This document shows positions 13,201-25,200 of a stretch of DNA of 64,000 nucleotides, piece by piece. This stretch comes from Thalassia testudinum. Its lineage: Eukaryota > Streptophyta > Magnoliopsida > Alismatales > Hydrocharitaceae. Made by a program: the position numbers and the translations under genes. Where the stretch lies: the NCBI GenBank assembly GCA_037157565.1, contig JAZHRO010000012.1, positions 61,681,501 through 61,745,500 on the forward strand. Direction: 5' to 3'. Numbering within the stretch: position 1 is the first letter of the stretch; each line of letters opens with the position of its first letter. Under the pieces are notes generated by a model. It worked only from the letters and a program-made list of their open reading frames with translations. It was not told the origin of the DNA and ran no database searches.

Positions 13201-16200
13201 ACCTTCTGCCGCCTCCTAAGGTCAATACCGACTCGGGCCAATGCGCCCCACGCCTACCTTCTCTCGCCTCCTAAGGCCGGCATCGACTCATGCGAATACA
13301 CCCCACGCCTACCTTCTACCGCCTTTTAAGGTCGGCAAAGGCTCGGGCTCATACGCCCCACACCTACCGTCTGCCGCCTCCAATGGACGACACCGGCTTA
13401 GGCTCATACGCACCGACTCAGGCCAATGCGCCCCACACCTACCTTCTGCCGCCTCCTAAAGCCGACACCAGCTTAGGCAAATACGCCCCATGCCTACCTT
13501 CCGCTACCTCTTAAGGCTAGCAAAGGCTCGGGCTCATACGCCCCACACGCACCTTCTACCGCCTCCTAAGGCTGGCAAAGGCTCAGGCTCATATGTTACA
13601 CGCCTACCTTCTCCCGCCTCCTATGGCCGACACCAGCTTAGGCTCATACGCTCCATGCCTAAATTTCTAGGCCTCTCAAGGCTGATACGGGCCCGAACTC
13701 ATACGCTTATATTCTGCCACCTCCTAAGGCCAGAATCGGCTCGGGCTAACAGACCCCACACCTACCTTTTGTCGCCTCACAAGGTCAACATCAGCTCGAG
13801 CTCATACGCCCCCCACCTAACTTCTACCGCCTCCTAAAGTCGGTGCTAGCTCAGGCTCATGCGCTCCATACCAAAATTGATACCTATCTCGTACAACCTG
13901 CTCGAACCCCGACCCACATTCCGCCTTGGAGCATGCCACCCCTAAAAGCCGATGTGAGCTTGGGCTCACACACCCTAACAAGGAACCTCCTCCGAGCAAC
14001 CGGAACCAGGTGAAGGCCACTTAACTCCCCAAGCATAAATGTTCCCCCCACTGCAATGCAGGCAGACTAACATCTGGGGACATCACCTACCGCAAAGTTT
14101 TGGTCATTCTAACTACTCTCTCAGCAGTTCACACTAGCTAGAGAGTGTGAGCATATGATGTGAGGCAAAAAGTGCCATCGAATCCAAAACTCCGCACCCA
14201 ACCCGACAAAGGATTCGGCTACCCAGACTTGGGGTATACAGGCGGAACCAACACCCCGTCCCGCCTGAGACCGACCAGGTCCTCATCAATGTCAGCCTGA
14301 TCTGCCAGAAGATCCTGCGCAACAAGGGAAGAAGATACGAAATGATGGGCTTGACCACCTACACTCTGACGGTTACCACGTAGCCTAACAAATAAGGGTA
14401 CCAGAGTTCGTCAATGAGAGTTATCCCTATGTTATCAATAGAGAGGGAGCCCTCCGAGAGAGGGAGACTCCTCGTGGGAGGGAACGAGATCATATAATAT
14501 GTATCCCCAAAATTCTAGTACCTAGTTGGGAGCATCGTCCTCCCCCTAGTCGTACACCCCCTGCAGTGGAACTGGATCACCAAACCCATGTTTTCCCTTG
14601 TGTTTACTTGGTGATGGTCGATCTCTCCCACTAAGCGATGGATGCCAATGGCTAAGTAATGCCTCCTATGCTAATAAATCTTTTGGTAGGCTTTCCGAGG
14701 CCCATTAGGACCCTTTTTGTTGTGAGAAGCAATCGAAGAGCCGAAACCAATGGCAGGCGGCCAAGCTTCTTGCAGGGCTACATCCGAGGTATTCATCTGC
14801 ACGAGATCAAATTCTCGCTTCTGAGGGCGAGATGAATATGGCAGGTATTTACCGACGGTTGGTCAAGATGAAGATCCCTGTTACTGAGGCGCCAACACCG
14901 GTGGAAAGCTTTGCTTTAGCTTCCATAAATTCAAAAGGGAGTCGAGGTTGTGGGTCAGGCGGTACTCCCTGCATTCATTGTGGCAAGGACAATCATGTCC
15001 CAGAAAAGTGCTGGAAGAAGTTCGGGAAGCCTCCTCTAGAGCAATCGCCTACAGGTTCTTCCAGCCTTCTCAATCTCTCTTTAGAGGAGTTGGAGAAACT
15101 CTGGACCATGATTGTGGGAGAAAGGAAGCTGGAGGCAGCGATTGTGACAACTAGCGAGGTGCCTATGAGAGTGACATCCTCTAACGTCACAGGACTCCGT
15201 TACTTCCACGTCTACCAGTCATGGAGGAGTGGTGGGGCAATTAGCCTCATCCAAGTCAACAACCTCCCCAATTTCGACTTGCAGGGGAGTGTTGAGAAGT
15301 CAATGCCACATGGCATGCCATGTGACAGTGCTGACCACATGGGCAGCCACGTGGAGAGGAATCGACAGCTCAAGGAAGGAGGCGTCGGCTGCTGCAGTTA
15401 GGAAAGAGGTCTATGGCCTATATTTAGTTAATAGATTTGTTGGATTTTCTATTTTAGGTAATTGGTTAGGATTAGTTTAATTTACTATTTTTAGCTCTTT
15501 TTCTATTTTTAGGATTCCATGCTCTTTATAAAAGAAATGGATCTTCTCTATTGTTTACTAAGTTGTTCTCATTAATAAAAGAACACTTCCTCCAACTCTC
15601 TCAATTTCTCTCCACATACCAGCAGCCTTTTAGCAGAGAGATCCTCTTTCACCTGCACGCAACCTACAGGACCGATCTCCAACACCTGCAGCAGGTCCAG
15701 CCACACCCAAATCGGTCTGCACATAGCAGACCAACCTACTACTTGTCCTGCAAACCAAATCGATTGCCTTCTAGGTCCGACAGGACTAGTTTCCAGCCCT
15801 AGCAAGACTTCTCCACGCTCAGGATCATGCAATTTCCAATAGAGAGTTTATTCATCAATCATGCATTTAGTAAGCTATATTTTATTTGGGATATAGGCTT
15901 TAATTAATAGTGCAAAGTAATCATTTGAAAACTATTTTATATTATTTATTAGTTAAATTCAAAGCTGCATACTCATCCCCATATACCAAGTACTCATCAA
16001 GCGATGACTTGTCCAACTGAATACCGCATTCAATTTTTCAAATCCTGGCTATGATAAAGAAATAAAAGTGTAATTGGATAGAATTCTTTCGATTCAAGAA
16101 GCTTCTCACTTTTGGAAGGGGATTATGCATGTTGTTATGGTAAAGGATCTAAATCTACTCAACACTGACTTGGGCAATGATAGGACACTTAAATTCTGGA

Positions 16201-19200
16201 TGGACAACTTAAAGCCTTTCGGTAATCTGGCAGATAAAAACTCGTGTTGAGGGAGAAGCGAAAAACGAACTAGCTCTTATTAGAAACCTTAGGTCTCCTT
16301 TTATATGGAGAGCCTCAGGGTAAATTACATAAGTAGCCCTCGTATAATAAAAAATGACACATACACACTTATAATAATACTAACACTCCCCCTGAAGCTG
16401 GAGCATACATATCTAACATGCCCAGCTTGGAACAAAAGAAATCATGATGCTTCTGAGGTAGTGCCTTAATGAAGATATTTGGCACTTGTTGCTCCGATGT
16501 AGCAGTACAGGTACATATTTTGCCAAAGTTCACCATATCATGCACAAAATGACTCTCTACCTCAATGTGTTTAATGCATTCATGAAACACCAGATTGGAG
16601 GCAATAAATATGGCCAAACTGTTATCACAGAACATTGGAATAAGTGTCCTGACCTCAACTTAAAGGTCCCTGGAAAAATTTCTAAGCCACATAATCTCAC
16701 AACTGACATGTGCTATTGCCCGATATTTTGCCTCTGCACTGGATCTAAACACTACTGTTTGCTTTTTACTCCATGTTACCAAGAAAGGTAACATAACCTA
16801 TGGTAGACCGTCTGTCTTCAGGACTCCTTGTATAATCAGCATCAGAATAGGCATGCACATCACAATGACTATTGTTCTTTATATAAAGTCCCTTCTCATG
16901 ACTTCCTTTTAGATACCTGAGGATAAGACACACAGCATTCCAAAGTTCTATGATAACAAGTTAGCCATATTTATTGTCTCTAATCCGATACTTCATGAAC
17001 GCACTAAACACATCAAGGTAGACTGTCATTTTGTACATGATATAGTAACCTCTGGCAAGATATGCACCCCTACTACTACATCGGAGCAGCAAGTGGATCA
17101 GTAGAGGAAGGAAACTCCCCCTCAACCATTGCAATAATAATGGAGCAATTTCTTGGATAACCAAATTTGGCCCAACATTTCTCCGAGAGGTGATTAGTCC
17201 TCTGACAGTGAGCACAAGGTTCATAAACGCGACCTTATCTACATCCACGGCCACCTCCATAGCCACGACCCCCTCGAAATCCACCTCTGTCACCAGATGC
17301 AGCAAAGGCCGATGCCTCAGTGTTCAATGTCATAGAGACAACCAGAATATGACTAGCATCCACAGATATCTTTTAGAAACGACCATACACAGTATCCAAA
17401 TCAAGCATAATTTCTAGGGCTAGAATATTCTCACGTGCATATGAGAACTTAGCATTCAACCCATCCAAGAATCTATAGACTTGCCAAGAATATCTCTGGC
17501 TAGTCTGTGCATCACAACAGGAAGGCTGAAACACATTTAGCTCTTCAAAGAGCCCTTCCATCTCTGTATAATAATCAATTAGCGTCCTTTCACCTTGAGA
17601 CTTGGACCATATAGGGCAATATACATCTGTCAGGCAAGCATGATTGGATTTTTGATAATATTTCTTGGATAGGATCTCCCACATGTCCTTCGTCATCTTC
17701 TTGAACAAGTTTGACGCTATCTGTCACTCCACATTTTTCATTATCCAATTCATCACTAGATAATTATCTTGCTCCCATTTTTCAAAATCCTTATGAGTTG
17801 ACTTACAAAGATTACTAGTGAGAATCGAAAGCTTCTTGTGGCCACCCACAAATATCTTGAATGCTTATGCCTATAAGAGAATTTTGAGATCCATTAAGTT
17901 TGATAGTGGTCCCGTGAACCATCAAGGAAGCCGAGGTAGTCATTGACTTTACTTCAATAGTTTCATTCGAGGTAAATGACATGACTATGACCACGAGAAG
18001 CGATGAGAATCAGGAGGTAAACTCAAATCTGATTTGAGTATCCAGGATACAGATTTGAAGATAAGAGTGGTAGAACGCACTCAACGAGTTATGGGAAGTA
18101 TGAACCATAACCCATACCTCCTATGGAGGTATTCTAGCGCATCGTCCTCCAATCAAATGCGTGCAATAGCCCAAACAAGCGAAAAACTTCTCGAGCAGCA
18201 CCAAAGGAGGAAGATCACCCCTTTGGAAACGCTGTTGGGCTACTAGTGATGCAGAGAGGACCCTAACAGCACTGCTGGGCGAGAGAGAAGCCCTGCGAAG
18301 GCACTGGGCGCTTGGACAGGACCAATGGCGGCGCTCTAGGCAGCACTAGGTCACTGAACCACCCTACTAGGCGAGAGAGGAGGCCTGCAACGACACTAGG
18401 GGCTTAAGTAAGGCCGATGGCAACATTAGGTCACTAGAATCCCACCCAGTGGTTAGGCGATGCTGTTGGGCGCCGCTGATGCGTTGGCAACACTGCAAGT
18501 TGCTGGCGACGTCAATGATGCCCTCCGGTGACGCCTCCGATGGCCTCTACAAAGGCGCTAGAGAAAGAGAAAGATTATTTGGTGGGAAGGGCACCAGAGC
18601 AAGAAGGATCTAAGATCCACCTTGCTCTAATACCATGTTGAGGGAGAAGTGAAAAATGAACTAGCTCTTATTAAAAACCCTAGGTCTCCTTTTATATGGA
18701 AAGCCTCAAGGTAAATTACAAAGTAGCCCTCATATAATCCAAAAATGACACATACACCCTTACAATAATACTAAGAACCCGCATTTGTTCCAGTAGGCCT
18801 TAGATTTGACTGCCACAGTGGCCAATTACTGGAATTTAGATAGAGGATGCTGAACACCTACTACATTCATGAGTCCCCTTTCAAACCAGAGATTGATAGT
18901 ATTTCTGGATCTGCAAATCATTCTGGCTAGCAGAAGCCCAAAGATGGATGAGAGGGATAGTTGGACATGGACACATGGCAGCTTCTCAATGCGATGGCTT
19001 ATAATATCCTTCATACCCCGATTGAGGAGGGGGAAAATCTTTTTAGAGACTTCAAACTCCTATGGAAAGCTAAAATGCCCATGATGCTGAAGACCTTTGC
19101 ATCAATGTTGAGGAAAAGAATATTTACAAAATCTTACGAGATTTACTCCAATGGAAGATATGTTGTGTTGCCTATGTGGTTGCAAGGAGGAAACAGTGGA

Positions 19201-22200
19201 TCACCTCTTCTTCCACTTCCAAATTGCTCCTCAAGTTTGGCACTTGATGGGTCCAAACTGGGTAACTGCAGACTCGTAGGAAAATGCAGCACCTTTTGCC
19301 ATTTTGTGGGGCATTTGGTTGCAGGGAAATAGGGTGATATTCAAAAGGGAGAATCCTTTAGTTGCAAATGTGTGTAGAGATATCACTAGGCTTTTAAGTC
19401 TTGCGAGTGCATTGTAATATATCTCTAACCCTGTATCCCATTTTTCATTTAATGTGGCAGACAATCACTAATCTCATGTGATCATTCTTTTTTCTTTCAA
19501 AAAAAAAAAAACTCCTTCTTCAGTTGCTTATTCTTCAGAAAAGGTAAGCTGCTGCAGCCCTTCATGGAATAAGAGTATGTAAACAAAAATTTCATTGTCC
19601 CAGTTCCAGGCATGGGTACCTCTGCAGAATAAAGTTCACCCCATGATGGCTTGTTCCAGTGTGTAAATTGATCTAAAGAAAAAGGACATACACAAAATAG
19701 ATCCGCAAGTGTCCTTCAACAAAACAAGAGTTACCAAGACCTCCCTTTATGCATGTATGTGCTTACAATATTTCTGCTGTGCTAACAGCTATCCATGCTC
19801 AAAACACTTTTCCATGAATTTTGTAAACTTTCCTTGCCTATGGAATTTTTTTCCTGTTATAGCTCGGATGCAAGTCTTAGACTATACAACACACCAAGAT
19901 AATAAACTAGATATTGGTGTACGGCATCTACATAAACATAAATATGGTACTTATATGTCAAATGAACATACTGAAATTTGAAATATGAAATTGCAGTTTA
20001 TGAAACCAATTTGTGAAAATATATCAATTTATCCTCAAAACAACTAGACTTCAAACAAAATTATTTTAGGACATAATAAGGGTATATCCTAAAGATCTCA
20101 CCTCTTTTTTTGAAAGGGCAAATAGGGTTTCATCCCAACTTTATTTTACTCTTCTATTTATGATACTTGAAACTACTTACAGCTTTTAGCTAATATTCCT
20201 CATTATCCATGTAAAATTTCACATTTCCAGTTCTTACATGTGTATCCCCACTACTTCATGCATAATGTCTATATCCACAAAAGTAGGCATTCATTTCTAT
20301 TGACTTAGATGGTTCTACTCCAGTGTGTGCTTAGGATCACTTCTATCAACTTTTGGCTCAAAGCAATGGGATATGCCCTGCAACGCTGTCCCCATGGGAT
20401 ATGGGGCCTCTTGCAATTCCCAAAATCTGCAAGCAGCCAGTTAAGATGATCCTGAAGCAGCAGCCCATTCAGCAAGAGGGGAGCGAACCTCTGAGGAAGC
20501 ATGTGCACGGGCAGTCAAGGGTGGTAGCTATTTTCACACCAGGCCAAAAACAGAGGGCAGGGGATGTACTGCAATTAACTGATGAAATTGATAACTGGGA
20601 ATGTCCAAGAGTTAGGGATTCGAATCAATTAAAATTGGAGTTCTTGATGGTACCTCTCCAAGAGACAAGGTTGGAGTCTTACAGTTGTGACAATTAGAGC
20701 CAGGTTGGGGAGGCAAATGGAGTGGTTTTGAGTATCTTGGTTTCATAGGGCGATCAAGTGGTCAACTCATTGCATGGGATGAAGACCTTTTTGCAAAACA
20801 CACAAAGAAGGATACCTATGTCCAATCAATTGCGCTACAAACTAGTCTGATGGTTTCACCTTTTAATCTTCTCTCTGCAGACCTCAAGGTGACTTGCACA
20901 AAGCAGAATTGTGGGAGGGACTCTAGCGAATATGGCGATCTTTCCTATATGTGCCGTGGATTTTTGGTGTTGGCTTCAATGTCACATTGGAGGTTCATGA
21001 TTGTCTAGGTAATAGGCTCAAAAAAGAAAGGGTTGCTACACAGTTCACTTCAGTGATCCATAAAAGCTGAAGTTGGTTGTATTTCCTTTATTGAACAGCC
21101 AGTTTACTTGGAGAAGTTCTTCCTCGAGGGATGTATTCTCAAGAATTGATAAGTTCATTACTTTGGTGGAGTTTTCAAAGCTTTTCCTCTCAGATGTTGC
21201 ACTGGAGGGGTTGTTTTCTGATCGCACCCCTCTTTACTGGAGAACAAACAATGATATTCGTGCAGTACTTTATGTTCAAGATATCATGGCTACACAAGGA
21301 AGGATTTCAATGGCTTTTGGAAAAGTGGAGCATCCCATATCCGGACCTGGTTGCATGTACATTTGCCACTAGGCTATTCGCCTGAAGGAATGCCTAAGTA
21401 TAGGACGCAAGCGAAGGAGAGATACAAATCCAGGATTGAGGCTTCACAGTTCATAACCGCCTAGATAGACAATGAGATTCTTGTTCATTGAGGACAGAAA
21501 ATACAGTGGAGGAGGATAAAAGGTCTAAGGCCGAGTGGAGGGCACATTCAAGACAAACCTAACTTAAGAAGGGTGATGCAAACATGAAAATTTTCATGCT
21601 TATGCAAATGGAAGAAGGAAGAACCACCTTGAGAGGCTTGATGTTAATATGAGAGATCAATGGTAGATAGCAGGTGGGAGTATTTTGCCTCCCATTTTCG
21701 ACAGTTTTATGCTAAAAGACATATGGTAGATCAAAGATGGAGGAGAGACATTTTGACACTAACAAAGGAATGGAAAGAAATGCTTGTGGCAGAGGTTAGT
21801 TGCAAGGAGGGGAAGGCAGCTATAAATGGCCTCAATGCAGCAGGGTCACCCGGCCCAAATGGATTACCAATCCTTTCCTTTGGAAGGTGGGCTTTGCAAA
21901 AGTTTGATTTTGTTGATTGGGGTTTTCTTTGGTTCTTTAGTCAGGAGAGAGTTACCAAATATTTAAATACAATTGATGAAAATATGCATAACCATGACTT
22001 CCTTTGTACTATTCAATGATAATCCAGTTAACCAATCCACTAATGGGTGCAAACGAGGAGGTGTTCGAGGCTATCAATTGGTGTGACGCCCTGATCCCGC
22101 GAGAGAACCAACCATCAATCATCTAACCATTCATTACCCAACAACAAATACACCCACCCACCAAATATAGCATGCAATGCCAAGCAGATAAATAAGTAAT

Positions 22201-25200
22201 AAATAAATTTAGAAACGAAAAGGGAAAAGTGCAAGGATAAGAGTCTACAACTTGGAATGACACCACTAGACCAAGATTAAGAAACTAAATCAAACAAATA
22301 GCAGATTAATTAAAACTGGAGGATTGATCCATCTATAGATGATCCAGTAAAAAAATGATCTAGCAAAAAAACAAGACCCCCACTCAAGTCTACCTCAAGC
22401 TTCCCAAGCCTGGTTGAAAGGTCAAACAATGGATCATGAACCAAATGGTCTAGTGGAGGGGAGGTTGTTGAACAAATTGAGTTTTTTTCATTCTCTATAG
22501 AAATCCTAGGCCTCTATTTATAAAGAAAGCCTAAAGGGAAAACTATAGACATATCTATAATGAAAGGAAAATTAATAGGCAAGGACAAAAATAAAAATAA
22601 AAATAATAATAGGCAAGGACAAAAATAAAAATAAACATAAAGAAAGACTTCTTAATAGAGGTTGCTGGCAGGGGGGGAGGAAAGAAGCTGGGGGGAGTAG
22701 AGGATTATGGTAAGTTGGTTGGGAAACAAAGAAAGGGAGAGAGAAGAGAGTGATGGGATTTCCAAGGAAAAAAATTCTCTTCATAAAGTTCTACCTTAAA
22801 CATTGAATGCTTGCCTTTTAGTATGGCTACAAATCCAATAAAAAATAACATGATTGACATCCCTTGGAAACAATGTCTCTCTAAAGAGATACGGGACATT
22901 TTATAATAGTGATGGTAACACCATCATGAGCTATAACTAGCTTTAATTAGTCAGGATTAATTGACAAATGCTCCTACATAATCACCTGAGAGCCATAATT
23001 CCATACAAATCCATTCTGAGAGAATACTAAAACAATGTTAATTCTGCAGTTTTAACATCATATCATGAAAGTAAAATAACCAAGGGATTTGCCAGGGGTT
23101 AATATAAGGTCAAATGAGTATTAAAATCTAATAAGTGGGTCCACACAAACAGAAACAGGGTTTCACGTGTTTTGAGAACGAATAAAGCACCCAAAATCCT
23201 AATTTCAGACCCGCTTAAATTACAAAGGTTCCAGTCATGATAAAATTCATCTAAACATCCTAAAATTTATAGAAAAATATTCCTAGAGGTTTGATATCCT
23301 TGGTTTGATCATCTGAACCTATTTTAATCTTAAATAGAGTCACAGACAGATTTCTGCCCTAATTTGAATTTCTGTGCAAATTACCCAGTTAAACTTTGTC
23401 AAAATTGAAATTCGTCTTCACCATTAGATTTCTTAGATCCAAATTAGGTTAAGGTCAAAATTTAGGCTCAATCAGAATCTATTTTGACCTAGTTTGCATT
23501 TCAATCCATTTAAACTCTATTTCTTTCAAACAAACCCCTAACTTTCAAAACTCCTTGCAATTAATCCCTAACTTTCTTATCTTCTTTGCAAACAGGTCCC
23601 TGCCACCATTGGAGGTCAACCGATCTCCAGACAGCTTTTGACCACCTCAAATCTCATTCAGATCGCCACCAAATCCCACTAAATTTGGTGGGATTGGTGT
23701 TCACACTATAAGGAATTGATTGGGACCGATCTTGGTTCCCAAATCGCAAGGGTGCATTCTAGCAAACCCACGAAAGTTGCGGGTGTCTTGTGCTTCAATC
23801 ACAAGCCAATTTGGGCTTGTTTCCTTGTTTAGAGTGTGCCCTGAGCTCTATAAAGCTTCCCCATAGCAAGGCATTGATCTTTAGCTTGATTTAGCCACAC
23901 TTCCTCACAAAATCCCTCTCTCCGGCCACCTCCACCGCAACTCCGGCAACTCCTTGCCCTCCGACTTCCTCGCCCGCTGCCACATACTATAGGCACCAGG
24001 ATCATCTTCCTCGCCTTCATCCCTTCCTCACCAGCCACGACAGGAGCTCCCAGACCCCCTCGTCGTTGCCGCTTCCTTCACCAGAGGCTTCACCATCTTC
24101 GGCATCGTCCAATCAAAGCCGACGCCTCCCTTACCCTTTCATCCAGTAATTTAGGTCTTAACCTCTCCCTTTTCTTCTCCTGAATCTGCCTATCCCCTTC
24201 TCCCCCTATTTCGACCATCCAACCACCTGTTTCCCCTCCGTCTTCTTCCGCTCCAGCCGAACTCCGACGAGGCCTTCCGCCCTCCACAGACCTCCAAACA
24301 ACCCACTATCACCTCCACAACCTCCGCCTCATCTCCACGACCAAAACCCCTCTTCTTATTTCATGTCCCCCCCATCCAAAACTCCCACCGAACAACCCAT
24401 CATCCGCTCGCCCTCCTTGACTCTGCCAGACCTCCATACGCATCCACATGCCCTAAAGTCACCACCATCACACTCGCCTCCACACGGCGAAGCTTCTGAG
24501 CTACTTTGACGTGGTCATAAGGCCGTGTTTTGAGTTTCAGGTACTCCGCCGAACACCGCCGCCCCCATCATCTTCTCCAGCTCCAACTGCAGTTCTCCGG
24601 CTGTATTCATCATCAATACCACCTCTAGGTGACGCGAGTTACATCCGTGTATCCAGTTGCAGCACCAATTGAGTGGAAGAAGCTCAGCAGCAGCACGCAA
24701 TCCAAACATCTTCACCTGATGCTGCTATGCGAAGAAGCCCCCTCACTTAGTCCCACATCATGTGGGACAACCTCACAGTCGGGCATAAATTGAATTTGTG
24801 ACATGAGTTGTTCACCCAAGTCAAGAGGGGTTGGGTCCCTCTCACATGCGCTCACACACCTCGCTCACCCCCACGCCCGGTGAGCCTGGTCCCCTGCCCG
24901 GATCAGATTGCTCGCGTTCTTACCCGAATATTAACCCGGTTATCAAAGAGAAGAGGAGAGATTTGTGGGGAGGAGGGGAAGGGTTTTGCTGTGAGATTCA
25001 TATGCACGTGCCTTGGACATGTGCTGAAGGAAGAGGCTTATACTTAGCCTCTGAGGAGAGTTCGCTTTGTGCTGTGCTTGAGAAGGCCTAAAGAAGAGAA
25101 GGCCTTAAGAATTCTTTGGTGCCCTTGTGTGCCTTCTGTGGGGTTGTGCTATAATGAAGTTAAGTTGTATGGCTCTGATAGGCAACGTCTGATTAAGCCT

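Larger units (their letters stand above)
7352..14707 (+). mobile_element. GC-rich non-autonomous LTR retrotransposon (LARD-like), nested in the gag of the TR-GAG element
   Basis: LTRs of 541 bp (7352-7892) and 552 bp (14156-14707) flank a 6.26-kb interior. The target duplication is perfect: GGACC at 7347-7351 and 14708-14712. Ends are TAATG or TGATG at the left and CATCA or CATTA at the right, so the ancestral ends were TGATG...CATCA, and one mutation hit each outer terminus. The interior is far richer in G and C than the neighbouring DNA. It has no gag, protease, integrase or reverse transcriptase, but two fields of degenerate tandem repeats. It fits the large retrotransposon derivative class, moved in trans. 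The LTRs have clearly diverged, so the insertion is not recent; the outer TR-GAG must be older. Confidence 0.88.
6915..15204 (+). pseudogene. gag: gag polyprotein of the TR-GAG element, interrupted
   Basis: The first part (6915-7351) opens MTESDQ and contains [18 protein letters not shown], the N-terminal signature of Copia gag (UBN2 type), then [22 protein letters not shown]. In-frame TAG codons occur at places where tryptophan is expected. The frame is cut at 7351 by the nested element and resumes at 14713 with a [24 protein letters not shown] stretch. A zinc knuckle C-x2-C-x4-H-x4-C ([14 protein letters not shown]) lies at 14970-15011. The frame runs on into the 3' LTR (stop at 15399). No pol follows. 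The gene is dead because of stops and the insertion. Confidence 0.85.
6234..15841 (+). mobile_element. Copia-type TR-GAG retrotransposon, split by a second LTR element
   Basis: LTRs of 554 bp (6234-6787) and 552 bp (15290-15841) begin TGTTGAGAAGT and end CAATTTCCAACA or CAATTTCCAATA. The flanks carry a near-perfect duplication, GAAAG (6229-6233) and GAGAG (15842-15846). A PBS complementary to initiator tRNA-Met (TGGTATCAGAGCC) abuts the 5' LTR, and the purine tract GCAGGGGAG abuts the 3' LTR. Without the nested insert the element is only about 2.25 kb. Between the LTRs there is only a broken gag with a CCHC knuckle; protease, integrase, reverse transcriptase and RNase H are absent. This matches the non-autonomous TR-GAG class, which depends on proteins from a related element. 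It lies antisense to the dynein gene. Confidence 0.88.
16245..18776 (-). mobile_element. internally deleted Copia retrotransposon, minus strand, nested in a LINE
   Basis: Short LTRs of 141 bp sit at 18636-18776 (5') and 16245-16385 (3'). The flanks carry the 5-bp duplication ACTCG (16240-16244) and ACCCG (18777-18781), one mismatch. On the minus strand the order is: LTR, PBS TGGTATTAGAGCA, leader, gag (about 17990-17373), CCHC knuckle (17216-17175), then directly RNase H (16945-16386), the purine tract CAGGGGGAG and the 3' LTR. Protease, integrase and most of reverse transcriptase are missing. An RNase H segment is present twice, the second copy inverted. Several frameshifts and stops show it is dead. 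It is the only clearly sense-oriented LTR element in the dynein intron. Confidence 0.87.

Noticed and set aside
8560..13870. Repeat fields as a CRISPR array
   Set aside because: The units are contiguous, degenerate and without unique spacers, and the DNA is a plant nuclear retroelement.
20615..20640. tRNA B-box-like word (gattcgaatc)
   Set aside because: No A-box, acceptor stem or cloverleaf can be drawn around it; it lies in decayed LINE sequence. No tRNA or rRNA gene was found in the window.
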